From Ceratodon purpureus (Eukaryota > Streptophyta > Bryopsida > Pseudoditrichales > Ditrichaceae): 64,000 bases of DNA. This document shows, piece by piece, positions 44,451-57,129 of this stretch. The notes beneath the pieces are model-generated. The model did no database searches. It was not told where the DNA came from and saw only the letters and a program-made list of their open reading frames with translations. Each line of letters starts with the position of its first letter. Within the stretch, counting starts at the first letter, position 1. A program made the position numbers and the translations under genes. Location of the stretch: positions 1 to 64,000 of the forward strand of contig MU104859.1 of NCBI GenBank assembly GCA_014871385.1, given 5' to 3'.

Positions 44451-46391
44451 GTGGATTCTAAGCTACTGATACAAAAACCCTAAATCTAGAGCTTCTATTC
44501 GCATGACATTTTGGAAGATGCGGTCCTTAAATACAGCCAAAACTATATTTTTTAACTTTCACTCACGTAAAATTAAATCCAATTAGCACTCTAAAGCCAA
44601 ATACAAGATCATATTATAGTACATGGAGTGGACTCTAACTTTCCCATACAAAATTTCATACCTTAAAGCCTTACTTGCATGACATTTTTGAAGATGAGGT
44701 CATCAAATTCAGCCATGGCTGTAATATAACTTTGTACTAAGTAAAATCAAATCCAATGAACACTTTAAGTCCAAATTAAAGACACAATTTGTAGCATGTA
44801 GTTGATTCTAACTTGTCGATCCCAAAATTTCATACCGAAAAGCCTTTATTGCATGACATTTTTTAACATGAGGTCTTTAAATAAGCCATGACTGTACTTT
44901 AATTAAAATGGACGTAAAATTAAATCCAACTAGAACGCTAGCGGCAAATACAAGACATATTTTATAATTTAGAGTGGATTTTAACTTATAGATGTAAAAA
45001 TCTCATGCGTAAAGCCTTAATTGCATGACATTTTTGAAGATGGAATCCTTAAATACAGCCATGACTGTACTTTAACTTGGAATTACGTCAAAAAATACTA
45101 TAAGACGCTTTTAGACAAGAAAGAAAGACACAATTCATACCTTGGACTCATTTGTAACTTCAAGATGCAAAAACTCACACTAAAAGTGATAAGGCCATGA
45201 CATATTGAAAATCTAAATCCTCATTAGTTAACGTTTTTGACGGCCATAAGTCATAAAGTATATCGCAATTGAACTCCACCACGTCCTAAGGCCTTGCCAA
45301 TGCTCTCCGTCAACGCAATCCATTCTTCATTCCGACGTGGCATGCATGCGCAATGAGCTGACGAAGTTTGAAAACCGCAAACTTCATCCGCTCATATCTC
45401 ATGCATCCAACATTGGAATGGAGCGTGCTTTAACTTTTTGGAACTGTACGCTCAAAGTCCACCTCGTGGGACCCTCCTTTTAGAATCGCCCTTCACCGAG
45501 GCAAGGGTTTACGGTTGCCACCCCCATAAAAGGGACCTTGCATTTTCTATTATTAGCCGTATATGTGGGGCCTACGCTGTAGACAATTGTGAGGGAATTC
45601 CGGTCATATGTAGGGCTTTGTCATCGGAGTTTGCACGCATGAGATATAGATGGATGAAGTTTCAAGAATCTAAAGTTCATCCGTCTATATCTCCTAAATG
45701 AAGATAGTCTTGGGAAATGTTTTTACATATTTCAATTCCTTGAGCTTAAAATAGAGTGTAGGTGTCCTTAAAACTTTGATCGCTTTGGCCAAGTGACAAT
45801 GATTCCTGTTTTAAGACTTTACCTTTGATTGCCTATAACTCCTAACCAACACTATTTATGGAGAAAATTTTAAGAGCACCATCCAAAAATAACTAACAAC
45901 TATCACATAAGCCTTTGAAAATTTCAAAATTGCTTTAAATAGACCAAAGTCAACTACCCTAGCTCAAAGTCAACGACGCTATATCTCCAAAACTACAATA
46001 GTCTATAGAAATGTTTTTACATATTTGGATTCTCTATACCTTAAAATGGGGGGGTAGGTCACCTCAAAATGCCAAAAAAAGTATGCCAAAAGGGCGGGAA
46101 CACCCTTGTAACCCTAAAACCTAAACCCTAAACCCTAACCCTAATGAGAATTTCGACTACACCATTGGATTCACAATGCCCTAATATGGGGGGGTAGGTA
46201 TGTTCAAAATTCCAAAATACCTCACCAAACAAAAAGTCAACTCAAATTTTGCAAAGTCCAAGATGCTATATGTCCCAAATGGTGTTAGTGTTAAGCGAAA
46301 TTATTGGACCATTGGATTCACAACCCTTGTAAATGGGGGGGTAGGTCCTCTCAAAACCTCATTCTAACTATGCCATATAATCGGGGACACA

Positions 46392-46448
46392 CATGTAACC
46401 CTAAACCCTAAACCCTAAACCCTAAACCCTAAACCCTAAACCCTAAAC
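46392..46448. repeat. interstitial telomere-type array, seven CCCTAAA units
   Basis: Perfect plant-type telomere heptamers on the plus strand. The corresponding array at 49711-49772 has eight units, which explains why the offset between the two 3.3-kb copies changes from 3315 to 3322 bp. Confidence 0.95.
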
Positions 46449-46749
46449 ACCTAAATATTACCTTTTAGCTTACATTCTATGATTTATTTTTAAACTTCTT
46501 TACATTTCTAAAGTCACGTAATAAAATCATCCAAAATTTGTGTATATTAAAAACAAATACACATTTCATTCAAATGTCATGACTTGAAGTTGTTCATGAG
46601 CTTTTGGCACGTTCAAAAAGTTCAATTCCATGACTTTAAAGAATAGAGTACCATTAGGTTAGACATATGTAACATATACATACATAACAAATTAAAGTCA
46701 ACCACGCCCTAGAGCCAATTAGAGGGATTTCCAAATTGATATCAAAATC

Positions 46750-46846
46750 CATGTTTGGACTTTGTATGCCTAAGATATTAATGGATGAAGTTTGCAAACT
46801 CAGAACTTCATCCATCTATATCTCATGCATACAAAGTCCAAACATG
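46750..46846. repeat. long hairpin-forming inverted repeat (copy 1)
   Basis: Arms of 43 nt pair at about 38 positions around an 11-nt loop: CATGTTTGGACTTTGTATGC on the left, GCATACAAAGTCCAAACATG on the right. Shorter hairpins sharing GATGGATGAAGTTT occur at 45628-45695 and GAAGTTTG/CAAACTTC at 45365-45387. Confidence 0.88.
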
Positions 46847-47525
46847 AAGTGTCATACCATTTTGGAATGCTCGAGATAGGCCCTAGGATGTGGCAAAAGT
46901 TTAAAGTCAAACCCTAAACCTCATCAAAAAGTCATAATCCTAAGACCACCCCTATACATCTCTTAAACAAAGCACATCTAGACAAATCCAACATCACCAT
47001 TGGATTCCCCATGCCCAAATTAGTGGGGATAGGTATCTTCGAACTTCAAAAATAATGAATATTCAAGTGAAAGTCAACAACATTTACCAAAGTCAAACGT
47101 TTAATATCTCCCAAATGGTGATAGTGTTAAGCAAAATTATTTCACCATTGGATTCACAACCTTTGAAAATGGGGGGGTACATGTCCTTGAAATTTCGAAA
47201 TTCCAAACCCACAAGCATTTGGAAACCCTAAAGACCACTTACAACCCCACTTTAACTTCTTAACCCTAACCCTAATGAGAATTTCGACTACACCATTGGA
47301 TTCACAATGCCCTAATATGGGGGGGTAGGTATGTTCAAAATTCCAAAATAACTCACCAAACAAAAAGTCAACTCAAATTTTGCAAAGTCCAAGATGCTAT
47401 ATGTCCCAAATGGTGTTAGTGTTAAGCGAAATTATTGGACCATTGGATTCACAACCCTTGTAAATGGGGGGGTAGGTCCTCTCAAAACCTCATTCTAACT
47501 ATGCCATATAATCGGGGACACACAT

Positions 47526-47755
47526 GTAACCCTAAACCCTAAACCCTAAACCCTAAACCCTAAACCCTAAACCCTAAACCTAGCGAAATTATTGGACCAT
47601 TGGATTCACAACCCTTGTAAATGGGGGGGTAGGTCCTCTCAAAACCTCATTCTAACTATGCCATATAATCGGGGACACACATGTAACCCTAAACCCTAAA
47701 CCCACCCTTGTAACCCTAAACCCTAAACCCTAAACCCTAAACCCTAAGACATTCT
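47526..47755. repeat. interstitial telomere-type arrays around a partial repeat
   Basis: CCCTAAA runs at 47526-47580 and 47686-47753 bracket a repeated 105-bp piece (GCGAAATTATTGGACC to CACATGTAACC). They sit exactly at the right end of unit copy 1, before the next GTGGATTCTAAGC at 47766. Confidence 0.93.
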
Positions 47756-47765
47756 ACATAAAAAA

Positions 47766-50700
47766 GTGGATTCTAAGCTACTGATACAAAAACCCTAAAT
47801 CTAGAGCTTCTATTCGCATGACATTTTGGAAGATGCGGTCCTTAAATACAGCCAAAACTATATTTTTTAACTTTCACTCACGTAAAATTAAATCCAATTA
47901 GCACTCTAAAGCCAAATACAAGATCATATTATAGTACATGGAGTGGACTCTAACTTTCCCATACAAAATTTCATACCTTAAAGCCTTACTTGCATGACAT
48001 TTTTGAAGATGAGGTCATCAAATTCAGCCATGGCTGTAATATAACTTTGTACTAAGTAAAATCAAATCCAATGAACACTTTAAGTCCAAATTAAAGACAC
48101 AATTTGTAGCATGTAGTTGATTCTAACTTGTCGATCCCAAAATTTCATACCGAAAAGCCTTTATTGCATGACATTTTTTAACATGAGGTCTTTAAATAAG
48201 CCATGACTGTACTTTAATTAAAATGGACGTAAAATTAAATCCAACTAGAACGCTAGCGGCAAATACAAGACATATTTTATAATTTAGAGTGGATTTTAAC
48301 TTATAGATGTAAAAATCTCATGCGTAAAGCCTTAATTGCATGACATTTTTGAAGATGGAATCCTTAAATACAGCCATGACTGTACTTTAACTTGGAATTA
48401 CGTCAAAAAATACTATAAGACGCTTTTAGACAAGAAAGAAAGACACAATTCATACCTTGGACTCATTTGTAACTTCAAGATGCAAAAACTCACACTAAAA
48501 GTGATAAGGCCATGACATATTGAAAATCTAAATCCTCATTAGTTAACGTTTTTGACGGCCATAAGTCATAAAGTATATCGCAATTGAACTCCACCACGTC
48601 CTAAGGCCTTGCCAATGCTCTCCGTCAACGCAATCCATTCTTCATTCCGACGTGGCATGCATGCGCAATGAGCTGACGAAGTTTGAAAACCGCAAACTTC
48701 ATCCGCTCATATCTCATGCATCCAACATTGGAATGGAGCGTGCTTTAACTTTTTGGAACTGTACGCTCAAAGTCCACCTCGTGGGACCCTCCTTTTAGAA
48801 TCGCCCTTCACCGAGGCAAGGGTTTACGGTTGCCACCCCCATAAAAGGGACCTTGCATTTTCTATTATTAGCCGTATATGTGGGGCCTACGCTGTAGACA
48901 ATTGTGAGGGAATTCCGGTCATATGTAGGGCTTTGTCATCGGAGTTTGCACGCATGAGATATAGATGGATGAAGTTTCAAGAATCTAAAGTTCATCCGTC
49001 TATATCTCCTAAATGAAGATAGTCTTGGGAAATGTTTTTACATATTTCAATTCCTTGAGCTTAAAATAGAGTGTAGGTGTCCTTAAAACTTTGATCGCTT
49101 TGGCCAAGTGACAATGATTCCTGTTTTAAGACTTTACCTTTGATTGCCTATAACTCCTAACCAACACTATTTATGGAGAAAATTTTAAGAGCACCATCCA
49201 AAAATAACTAACAACTATCACATAAGCCTTTGAAAATTTCAAAATTGCTTTAAATAGACCAAAGTCAACTACCCTAGCTCAAAGTCAACGACGCTATATC
49301 TCCAAAACTACAATAGTCTATAGAAATGTTTTTACATATTTGGATTCTCTATACCTTAAAATGGGGGGGTAGGTCACCTCAAAATGCCAAAAAAAGTATG
49401 CCAAAAGGGCGGGAACACCCTTGTAACCCTAAAACCTAAACCCTAAACCCTAACCCTAATGAGAATTTCGACTACACCATTGGATTCACAATGCCCTAAT
49501 ATGGGGGGGTAGGTATGTTCAAAATTCCAAAATACCTCACCAAACAAAAAGTCAACTCAAATTTTGCAAAGTCCAAGATGCTATATGTCCCAAATGGTGT
49601 TAGTGTTAAGCGAAATTATTGGACCATTGGATTCACAACCCTTGTAAATGGGGGGGTAGGTCCTCTCAAAACCTCATTCTAACTATGCCATATAATCGGG
49701 GACACACATGTAACCCTAAACCCTAAACCCTAAACCCTAAACCCTAAACCCTAAACCCTAAACCCTAAACACCTAAATATTACCTTTTAGCTTACATTCT
49801 ATGATTTATTTTTAAACTTCTTTACATTTCTAAAGTCACGTAATAAAATCATCCAAAATTTGTGTATATTAAAAACAAATACACATTTCATTCAAATGTC
49901 ATGACTTGAAGTTGTTCATGAGCTTTTGGCACGTTCAAAAAGTTCAATTCCATGACTTTAAAGAATAGAGTACCATTAGGTTAGACATATGTAACATATA
50001 CATACATAACAAATTAAAGTCAACCACGCCCTAGAGCCAATTAGAGGGATTTCCAAATTGATATCAAAATCCATGTTTGGACTTTGTATGCCTAAGATAT
50101 TAATGGATGAAGTTTGCAAACTCAGAACTTCATCCATCTATATCTCATGCATACAAAGTCCAAACATGAAGTGTCATACCATTTTGGAATGCTCGAGATA
50201 GGCCCTAGGATGTGGCAAAAGTTTAAAGTCAAACCCTAAACCTCATCAAAAAGTCATAATCCTAAGACCACCCCTATACATCTCTTAAACAAAGCACATC
50301 TAGACAAATCCAACATCACCATTGGATTCCCCATGCCCAAATTAGTGGGGATAGGTATCTTCGAACTTCAAAAATAATGAATATTCAAGTGAAAGTCAAC
50401 AACATTTACCAAAGTCAAACGTTTAATATCTCCCAAATGGTGATAGTGTTAAGCAAAATTATTTCACCATTGGATTCACAACCTTTGAAAATGGGGGGGT
50501 ACATGTCCTTGAAATTTCGAAATTCCAAACCCACAAGCATTTGGAAACCCTAAAGACCACTTACAACCCCACTTTAACTTCTTAACCCTAACCCTAATGA
50601 GAATTTCGACTACACCATTGGATTCACAATGCCCTAATATGGGGGGGTAGGTATGTTCAAAATTCCAAAATAACTCACCAAACAAAAAGTCAACTCAAAT

Positions 50701-50855
50701 TTTGCAAAGTCCAAGATGCTATATGTCCCAAATGGTGTTAGTGTTAAGCGAAATTATTGGACCATTGGATTCACAACCCTTGTAAATGGGGGGGTAGGTC
50801 CTCTCAAAACCTCATTCTAACTATGCCATATAATCGGGGACACACATGTAACCTT
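47766..50855. repeat. 3.3-kb satellite-like unit, copy 2
   Basis: Essentially identical to copy 1 over about 3.1 kb; I see only one CCCTAAA unit of length difference. It lacks the terminal telomere-type arrays of copy 1. Its hairpin is at 50072-50168 and its telomere-type array at 49711-49772. Confidence 0.93.
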
Positions 50856-53640
50856 AAACTGAATTCAAACTTAGAGATGCAAAAGTTCCATAGCGCAAAG
50901 CCTTATTTAGAACCCTAGACTCAAAGGCGGTCCTTAAGTACAACCATGACTGTATTTTAACCTCAACCTATGTAAATTAATATCCTATGAGCACGCTCGG
51001 ACCGAATGAAAGACCCATTCAATAGTAGGGAATGGATTACCACCTAGGTATGTGCAACCCTAAAACCCTAAAAGTTTTAGATGCATGACATTTTTAATGA
51101 TGTAGTCCTCAAATTACAACTAGTTACGTATTTCAATTTGAATGCACGTTATTTTAAAACAAATTCTCAAGCTAAGTTCAAATTAAAGACGCATTTTGTA
51201 ATAAAGATAGATTCTAAGTTATGTATGCAAAAATCTCATATCTTAAAGCCTTAATTGCCTTAAATTATTGAAGGTGGGTTCTTTAAATACACCCATAAGT
51301 TATAACTGTATTTTAACTTTCATTTACATAACATTAAATTCAATTAGCTCATTAGAGCCATGTAAAAAACAATTTTTGTGGTGTGGACTAAATTTTAACT
51401 CAATAATACAAAAACCTAAACTCTAAAAGCCTTAATTCTATGATATTTTTGAAGATATGGTCTTTAATTTCAACCATGGCTATAATTTAACTATGGTTTA
51501 CGTAAAAGTCCAATTAACAATCTAAAGTCACACTATCGAGACATTTTACATAAAGAAGTGGATTCTAAGCTACTGATACAAAAATCTAAGCATTGACCTT
51601 TTATTCGCATGACATTTTGGAAGATGCGGTCCTTAAATACAACCAAAACTATATTTTTTAACTTTCACTTACGTAAAGTTAAATCCAATTAGCATTCTAT
51701 AGCCAAATACAAGACACATATTATAGTATGGAGTGGACTCTAACTTTCCCATACAAAATTTCATACCTTAAAGCCTTACTTGCATGACATTTTTGAAGAT
51801 GGGGTCCTCAAATTCAGCCATGGCTGTAATATATCTTTGTACTAAGTAAAATCAAATCCAATGAGCACTTAAACTCCAAATTAAAGACATAATTTGTAGC
51901 ATGTAGTTGATTCTAACTTGTGGATCCCAAAATTTCATACCGAAAAGCCTTTATTGCATGACATTTGTTAACATGAGGTCTTTAAATAAGCCATGACTGT
52001 ACTTTAATTAAAATGAACGTAAAATTAAATCCAACTAGAACGCTAGCGGCAAATACAAGACATATTATATAATTTAGAGTGGATTTTAACTTATAGATGT
52101 AAAAATCTCATGCGTAAAGCCTTAATTGCATGACATTTTTGAAGATGGAATCCCTAAATACAGCCATGACTGTACTTTAACTTGGAATTACGTCAAAAAA
52201 AACTATAAGACGCTTTTAGACAAGAAAGAAAGACACAATTCATACCTTGGACTCATTTGTAACTTCAAGATGCAAAAACTCATACTAAAAGTGATAAGGC
52301 CATGACATATTGAAAATCTAAATCCTCATTAGTTAACGTTTTTGACGGCCATAAGTCATAAAGTATATCGCAATTGAACTCCACCACGTCCTAAGGCCTT
52401 GCCAATGCTCTCCGTCAACGCAATCCATTCTTCATTCCGACGTGGCATGCATGCGCAATGAGCTGACGAAGTTTGAAAACCGCAAACTTCATCCGCTCAT
52501 ATCTCATGCATCCAACATTGGAATGGAGCGTGCTTTAACTTTTTGGAACTGTACGCTCAAAGTCCACCTCGTGGGACCCTCCTTTTAGAATCGCCCTTCA
52601 CCGAGGCAACGGATCATAGTTGCCACCCCCATAAAAGGGACCTTGTATTTTCTATTATTAGCCGTATAGGTGGAGCCCACGCTATAGAAAATTGGGAGGG
52701 AATTCCGGTCATATACAGGGCTTTGTCATCGGAGTTTGCAGGCATGAGATATGGATGGATGAAGTTTCAACAATCCAAAGTTCATCCGTCTATATCTCCT
52801 AAATGAAGATAGTCTTGGGAAATGTTTTTACATATTTCAATTCCTTGAGCTTAAAATAGAGTCTAGATGTCCTTAAAACTTTGATCCCTTTGGTCAATTG
52901 ACAATGATTCCTATTTTAAGACTTTACCTTAGATTGCCTATAACTCCTAACCAACTCTATTTATGGAAAAAAAATATAAGAGCACCATCCAAAAGTAACT
53001 AACAACTATGATATAAGCCTTTGAAAATTTCAAAAATGCTTTAAATAGACCAAAGTCAACTACCCTAGCTCATAGTCAACGAGGCTATATCTCCAAAACT
53101 ACAACAGTCTTAGGAAATGTTTTTACATATTCGGATTCCCTATACCTTAAAATGGGGGGGTAGGTCACCTCAAAATGCCAAAAAAAGTATGCCAAAAAGG
53201 CGGGAACACCCTTGTAACCTTAAACCCTAAACCCTAAACCCTAAAAGTTTTAGATGCATGTCATTTTTAATGATGTAGTCCTTAAATTTCAACCAGTTAC
53301 GTAATCCAATTTAAATTCACGTTAATTTAAAACAAATTCTCAAGCTAAGTTCAAATTAAAGTCTCATTTTGTAATAAAGATAAGATTCTAGGTTATGTAT
53401 GCAAAAATCTTATATCTTAAAGCCTTAATTGCCTTAAATTATTGAAGGTGGGTTCTTTAAGTACACCTATAATTTATAACTGTATTTTAACTTTCATTTA
53501 CATAATATTAAATTCAATTAGCTCATTGGAGCCATGTAAAAAACAAATTTTGTGGTGTGGACTAAATTTTAACTTAATAATACAAAAACCTAATCTCTAA
53601 AAGCCTTAACCCCTAAATTTCCTTGTGTTTTTGAGAGCTT
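50856..53640. repeat. diverged monomers and third, diverged unit copy
   Basis: 50856-51550 and 53240-53640 hold further degenerate monomers (GATGCATGACATTTTTAATG type). 51550-53240 is a third copy of the unit's left 1.7 kb with scattered substitutions. It ends at CCCTAAA repeats at 53222-53245 and lacks the middle of the unit. Confidence 0.88.
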
Positions 53641-54926
53641 GAATCCTCAAAACTGCGATTTTTTACCACTATGCACTCCCGATGAAATGAATCAAATTTT
53701 TTAACTTTTTTTGGAATTTCAACCGTAAGATCTTGTACCTAACCTTATTTGGAAGAACTGATCCAAATTTCAACCGTTGGATTTTTCCACTAGTGAGATC
53801 ATAGTGTTCAAAGTTTCAGCAGAAATTTTTTTTGGTCCTGCCCGAGAGGCATGGTACAAATGGGCCAAAGGGAGACTTGATGATTATTACTTCAAACGTT
53901 TTGGTCATATTTTTTTTCATGTAGGTGACGAAGTTGTCTACAACCATGAAAAAAATTAGAAAGTGAAACCTCTTTTACAACCTTCGTCAAAAATGTTTTC
54001 TACACAAAGGTCATGAATGTGACTTTGTGATTGAATTTGGAAAAACTCTTGTAGGTACATAATGGAATGGAAATTTGAAAAAGTGAACGGTGAGAGTGTA
54101 CCTTTAAACATTTGTGAATTTTGGGCACAATTTTTGTGTGTGAAAAATAAAATCTCAATTACTTATGAATTTTGAATGGAAAACCACTAAAAAATACACT
54201 GTAATTGACATGGGCAGCCAAGAAAGGCCGGGCCCTTCCTTCACCCCTCTAACCCATCCTTAAAGCATGTCAGGGCCTTTATTTGGTCATTACTACAAGG
54301 GACAAAGCTCCATTGAATAAAACATCGATTACATCACCAATAAATGGTTCCTAACATGTAAAGCACCCACCTTCACCCCAGCCTCTTCCATTTCCAATCT
54401 AGATGAGTCCCAAAATATAACCAGATCAGCTTTACAGTACTTCCAAGCCAAATAGCCCAAACTAAGAAATCAAGATAGTATGAGCTGGTCACAAATGGGG
54501 TCAGGCGCTGGTGTAGTAGTGAACTCCTGAATTAGACAGAGGCTGCAGCCCCCTTGCATGCCATGGCCATGTGGCCCATGCCATGACCCCATGTAGTGCC
54601 CCAATACCCATGCATGGATATCAGACCCTGCCCATCCTCCTTGTCTATGCCCGCCCCTCCTCCGCCCACACAGTCCTCTCACACAGTCCTCTCAGACTGT
54701 AAACTGTGAGCCAAGTTCTTCAAGCTTTTCTGGATCATAGTATTCCCTCAACTGAGTGAGCCCCTCTAAAAAATTAAAGCAAATTGTTAGATAGTCAATA
54801 AGTACATTGGACAACATTATAGAAAAAAATAACACCTAATTCGTATTTATAAGTTTTATCTTGTGTTTTTTGAAAAATAGATAAATTGATGAAGAAGTGT
54901 AAGGTTTGATAAAAGAAAAAATACCA
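53641..54926. other. AT-rich interval and PiggyBac 3' flank
   Basis: No gene recognised. A 60-codon frame at 53777-53959 (REAWYKWAKGRLDDYYFKRF) is unassigned. 54490-54720 is GC-richer unique sequence. No TTAA-flanked terminal repeat could be fixed by eye. Confidence 0.4.
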
Positions 54927-56396
54927 TCAAGATTGAGTATTGTGGGAACGCCGTCTAGCTAACTCCGTGTGCCACTTCTCGTAGCACCCTTCATTAAGGC
55001 ACATCCACTTACTCCCACATTTGTAGCAGTAATAATGGGGCCTTCTGGACAAACAGACAACACACTGTCTCCGTGTCGCACTGTAGGTCGGTAAGTGGAT
55101 AACCGGCCGGCGCGGAGCTGGTGGGAGATCATGAGGTTACTTGGTTCTCATAGGCCACCCTGCAAGCAATGCTTCACATAATCCTTGCTTGAACTGCAAG
55201 TGAGTCATAGGGGTAACAACTTCCTGCCGGCGATTCATATTTGCTACACAATCCAAGTAGATAATGTACATATTCACAACAGTCACATCAAGCAAGAAGA
55301 AAAAAATGCGGTGCCACCATTTGTGGCTACGCACCTGACAGGAATAAGAGGCACGGAGTTGGTCAGACACATCAACACCACGCATGTGGGTGGTGTACTC
55401 AAGTAGCACAGGAGAGGTTTGAATCATCTCCCGCACAGCCCCATTGCGGCGGGGCACTGTCGCAACCGGGTGCTCACATGGAGCCTGAATCGGTGGACTG
55501 TGTGTAGAAAGTAAGAGGACAGGTCTTTTGTCCTTCCACATGACACATGATATGGACCGGCTATCATGCATCCTCCAAAATGTGGTCCCCTGTACTGCAT
55601 TCTTGAAGGATGCAATGTTCTTCAAAAAACTAGGCAATCCTATGCGGTTCTGGCGAATGGTACCACAAGCATACATCCCACGTGACAGGAGGTACGTGAA
55701 CAACCCAATGCTCGTAAAGAAGTTATCCATCGTGACACAATGCCCACGACCCCACAATCCCTCAACTAGCCTAACTACAACATTTTGGGCAAGACTGGCA
55801 TCACCACGAACTGGCCTAGGCTGGGGTAACTCTCCCACTCCGGGTGCAATCACATTATCCTTTGCACAATAAATCTCAAAGTTCCAAACAAACTTTGAGA
55901 CAGAACAAGCTAGGCACCACACCTTCAAACCCCATTTCTGAGGTTTTTTAGGCATATACTGTCGGATAGGAGAGTATGTGCCCTTGTATCTAATCATCAT
56001 CTCATCCACCGTTATGTACTTTCCCAAAGACCAAGCTGCCATACATCTCTCTCTAACCGAATTTACCAACCACCGTGTTTGCCCTATTTTGTCATAAGCA
56101 GGATCACCTCTTCCAATTCCAGACAAATTTGTAAGATGAAGGCATCGCCGGAGTTCCTGAAATCTAGCCCTAGTCATGATAGCTGAAATAATAGGACAAT
56201 GAAATAATCCTCCCTGCATCCAATAAGTACAGTAATTGGGTTGAACTTTCAACCCCATGTACAAAGCCAGAGACATAAAAGCCTTGAGTTCCAAAAGTGT
56301 CATATCTACCCACTGTGGACCCCCTCGTGTCTTCCCACAGTCACTTATGGCCTCGTTTGCATAACGGTTGGTTTCCAAAACAATGGTGCTCAACAT
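54927..56396 (-). pseudogene. PiggyBac-type transposase, catalytic core intact, premature stop before the zinc-finger tail
   Basis: Minus-strand frame from ATG 56396. PiggyBac transposases are DDE enzymes that cut and paste at TTAA. Seen here: ETNRYA at the start, ITVDEMMIRYKGTY (D131), VTMDNFFTS (D224), GTIRQNR, RGVDVSDQLRASY (D342 and D345) and HKWWHRIFFFLLD. All four acidic residues expected in the family are present. A TAA at 55139-55137 ends the 419-codon frame. The same frame then continues 62 codons to TGA at 54929-54927 and encodes the family's C-terminal Cys-rich finger (CVVCLSRRPHYYCYKCG, then MCLNEGCYEKWH), so the stop is a single nonsense change. The frame also runs upstream of the ATG (PSFETLFGIFW) to a stop with no earlier Met. 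An upstream exon is therefore likely and the N-terminus is incomplete. Confidence 0.85.
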
Positions 56397-56496
56397 AATT
56401 GGGGTCCAAAAAATGCCAAACAGTGTCTCAAAACTGGGGAGAACCCTGAAAGTGGTGGAAGGACCTCTCTGACTAGTAAAAGAACACCATATTCAT

Positions 56497-56526
56497 TAAT
56501 TTGGGACTTTTGTCAGTCCCAAATTA
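56497..56526. repeat. perfect 12-bp inverted repeat near the transposase 5' end
   Basis: TAATTTGGGACT and AGTCCCAAATTA around a 6-nt loop, about 100 bp upstream of the PiggyBac ATG. Related half-sites GGGACTTT and TTGGGACTAAAT lie at 56567-56596. It could be a subterminal transposase site or a separate short inverted-repeat element. Confidence 0.7.
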
Positions 56527-57129
56527 GTTTTGTACTAAATTTAGACCATTAATTGTGTCAATTATAATGGGACTTTCTTTATATTGGGACTAAATATGTA
56601 TAGAAATTTGACGGAATGAGCAATTATTGCCCAACATGTAATTGAACATCAACACTTTTTTCATCACTGAATTACGAAGTCCCATATACTATGATTATCA
56701 TACATGTGATTATCTATGAAGGTCCATGGTTTAGTGAACAATGAACCAAGTCAGTGTAATTACCACGTAAAATATTCTTCAAATTATGTTATAGCTGAAT
56801 AGATTGATACGAGCAAAGTATATGTGGAAAGTAATTTTCTGACAAAGACAATGGAGACTTCTAGAACACGAACGCCATTCCAAATGGGCGACGCTATGTT
56901 TGTTTTATTTTGTTGTGGAATAAATTCACCATTACCTTCCAAAAAAAAAAAAAAAAAACCATTCCAAATTCCGAAGAATACATGTGTAAAATTCAAGTGA
57001 ACGATTTGCCACAATTTTTTATTCAGAAACAATCTTTCCAAACTTGAACGCTTGGAAGGAACATAGTACACAAAAGTAATTTTACCTTAACACACCATAC
57101 TCTGGTATGCGTAAAATCACACATGTTGG

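Larger units (their letters stand above)
44451..47765. repeat. 3.3-kb satellite-like unit, copy 1
   Basis: Starts GTGGATTCTAAGCTACTG. The first part is a degenerate tandem of about 165-190-bp monomers marked by GCATGACATTTTTGAAGATG near 44501, 44688, 44855 and 45022. It is followed by blocks built around CACCATTGGATTCACAA, ATGGGGGGGTAGGT and CCCTAAA runs. An 87-codon plus frame (45438-45701) is present but judged non-coding. No gene is seen. Confidence 0.92.

Noticed and set aside
45438..45701. 87-codon frame repeated at 48753-49016 and 52543-52806
   Set aside because: Identical in two copies only because the units are identical. In the diverged third copy about a dozen residues change, many radically, so there is no sign of protein-level constraint.
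46392..53245. Chromosome end (true telomere)
   Set aside because: CCCTAAA runs are short, all internal and followed by more than 10 kb of other sequence with genes, so they are interstitial.
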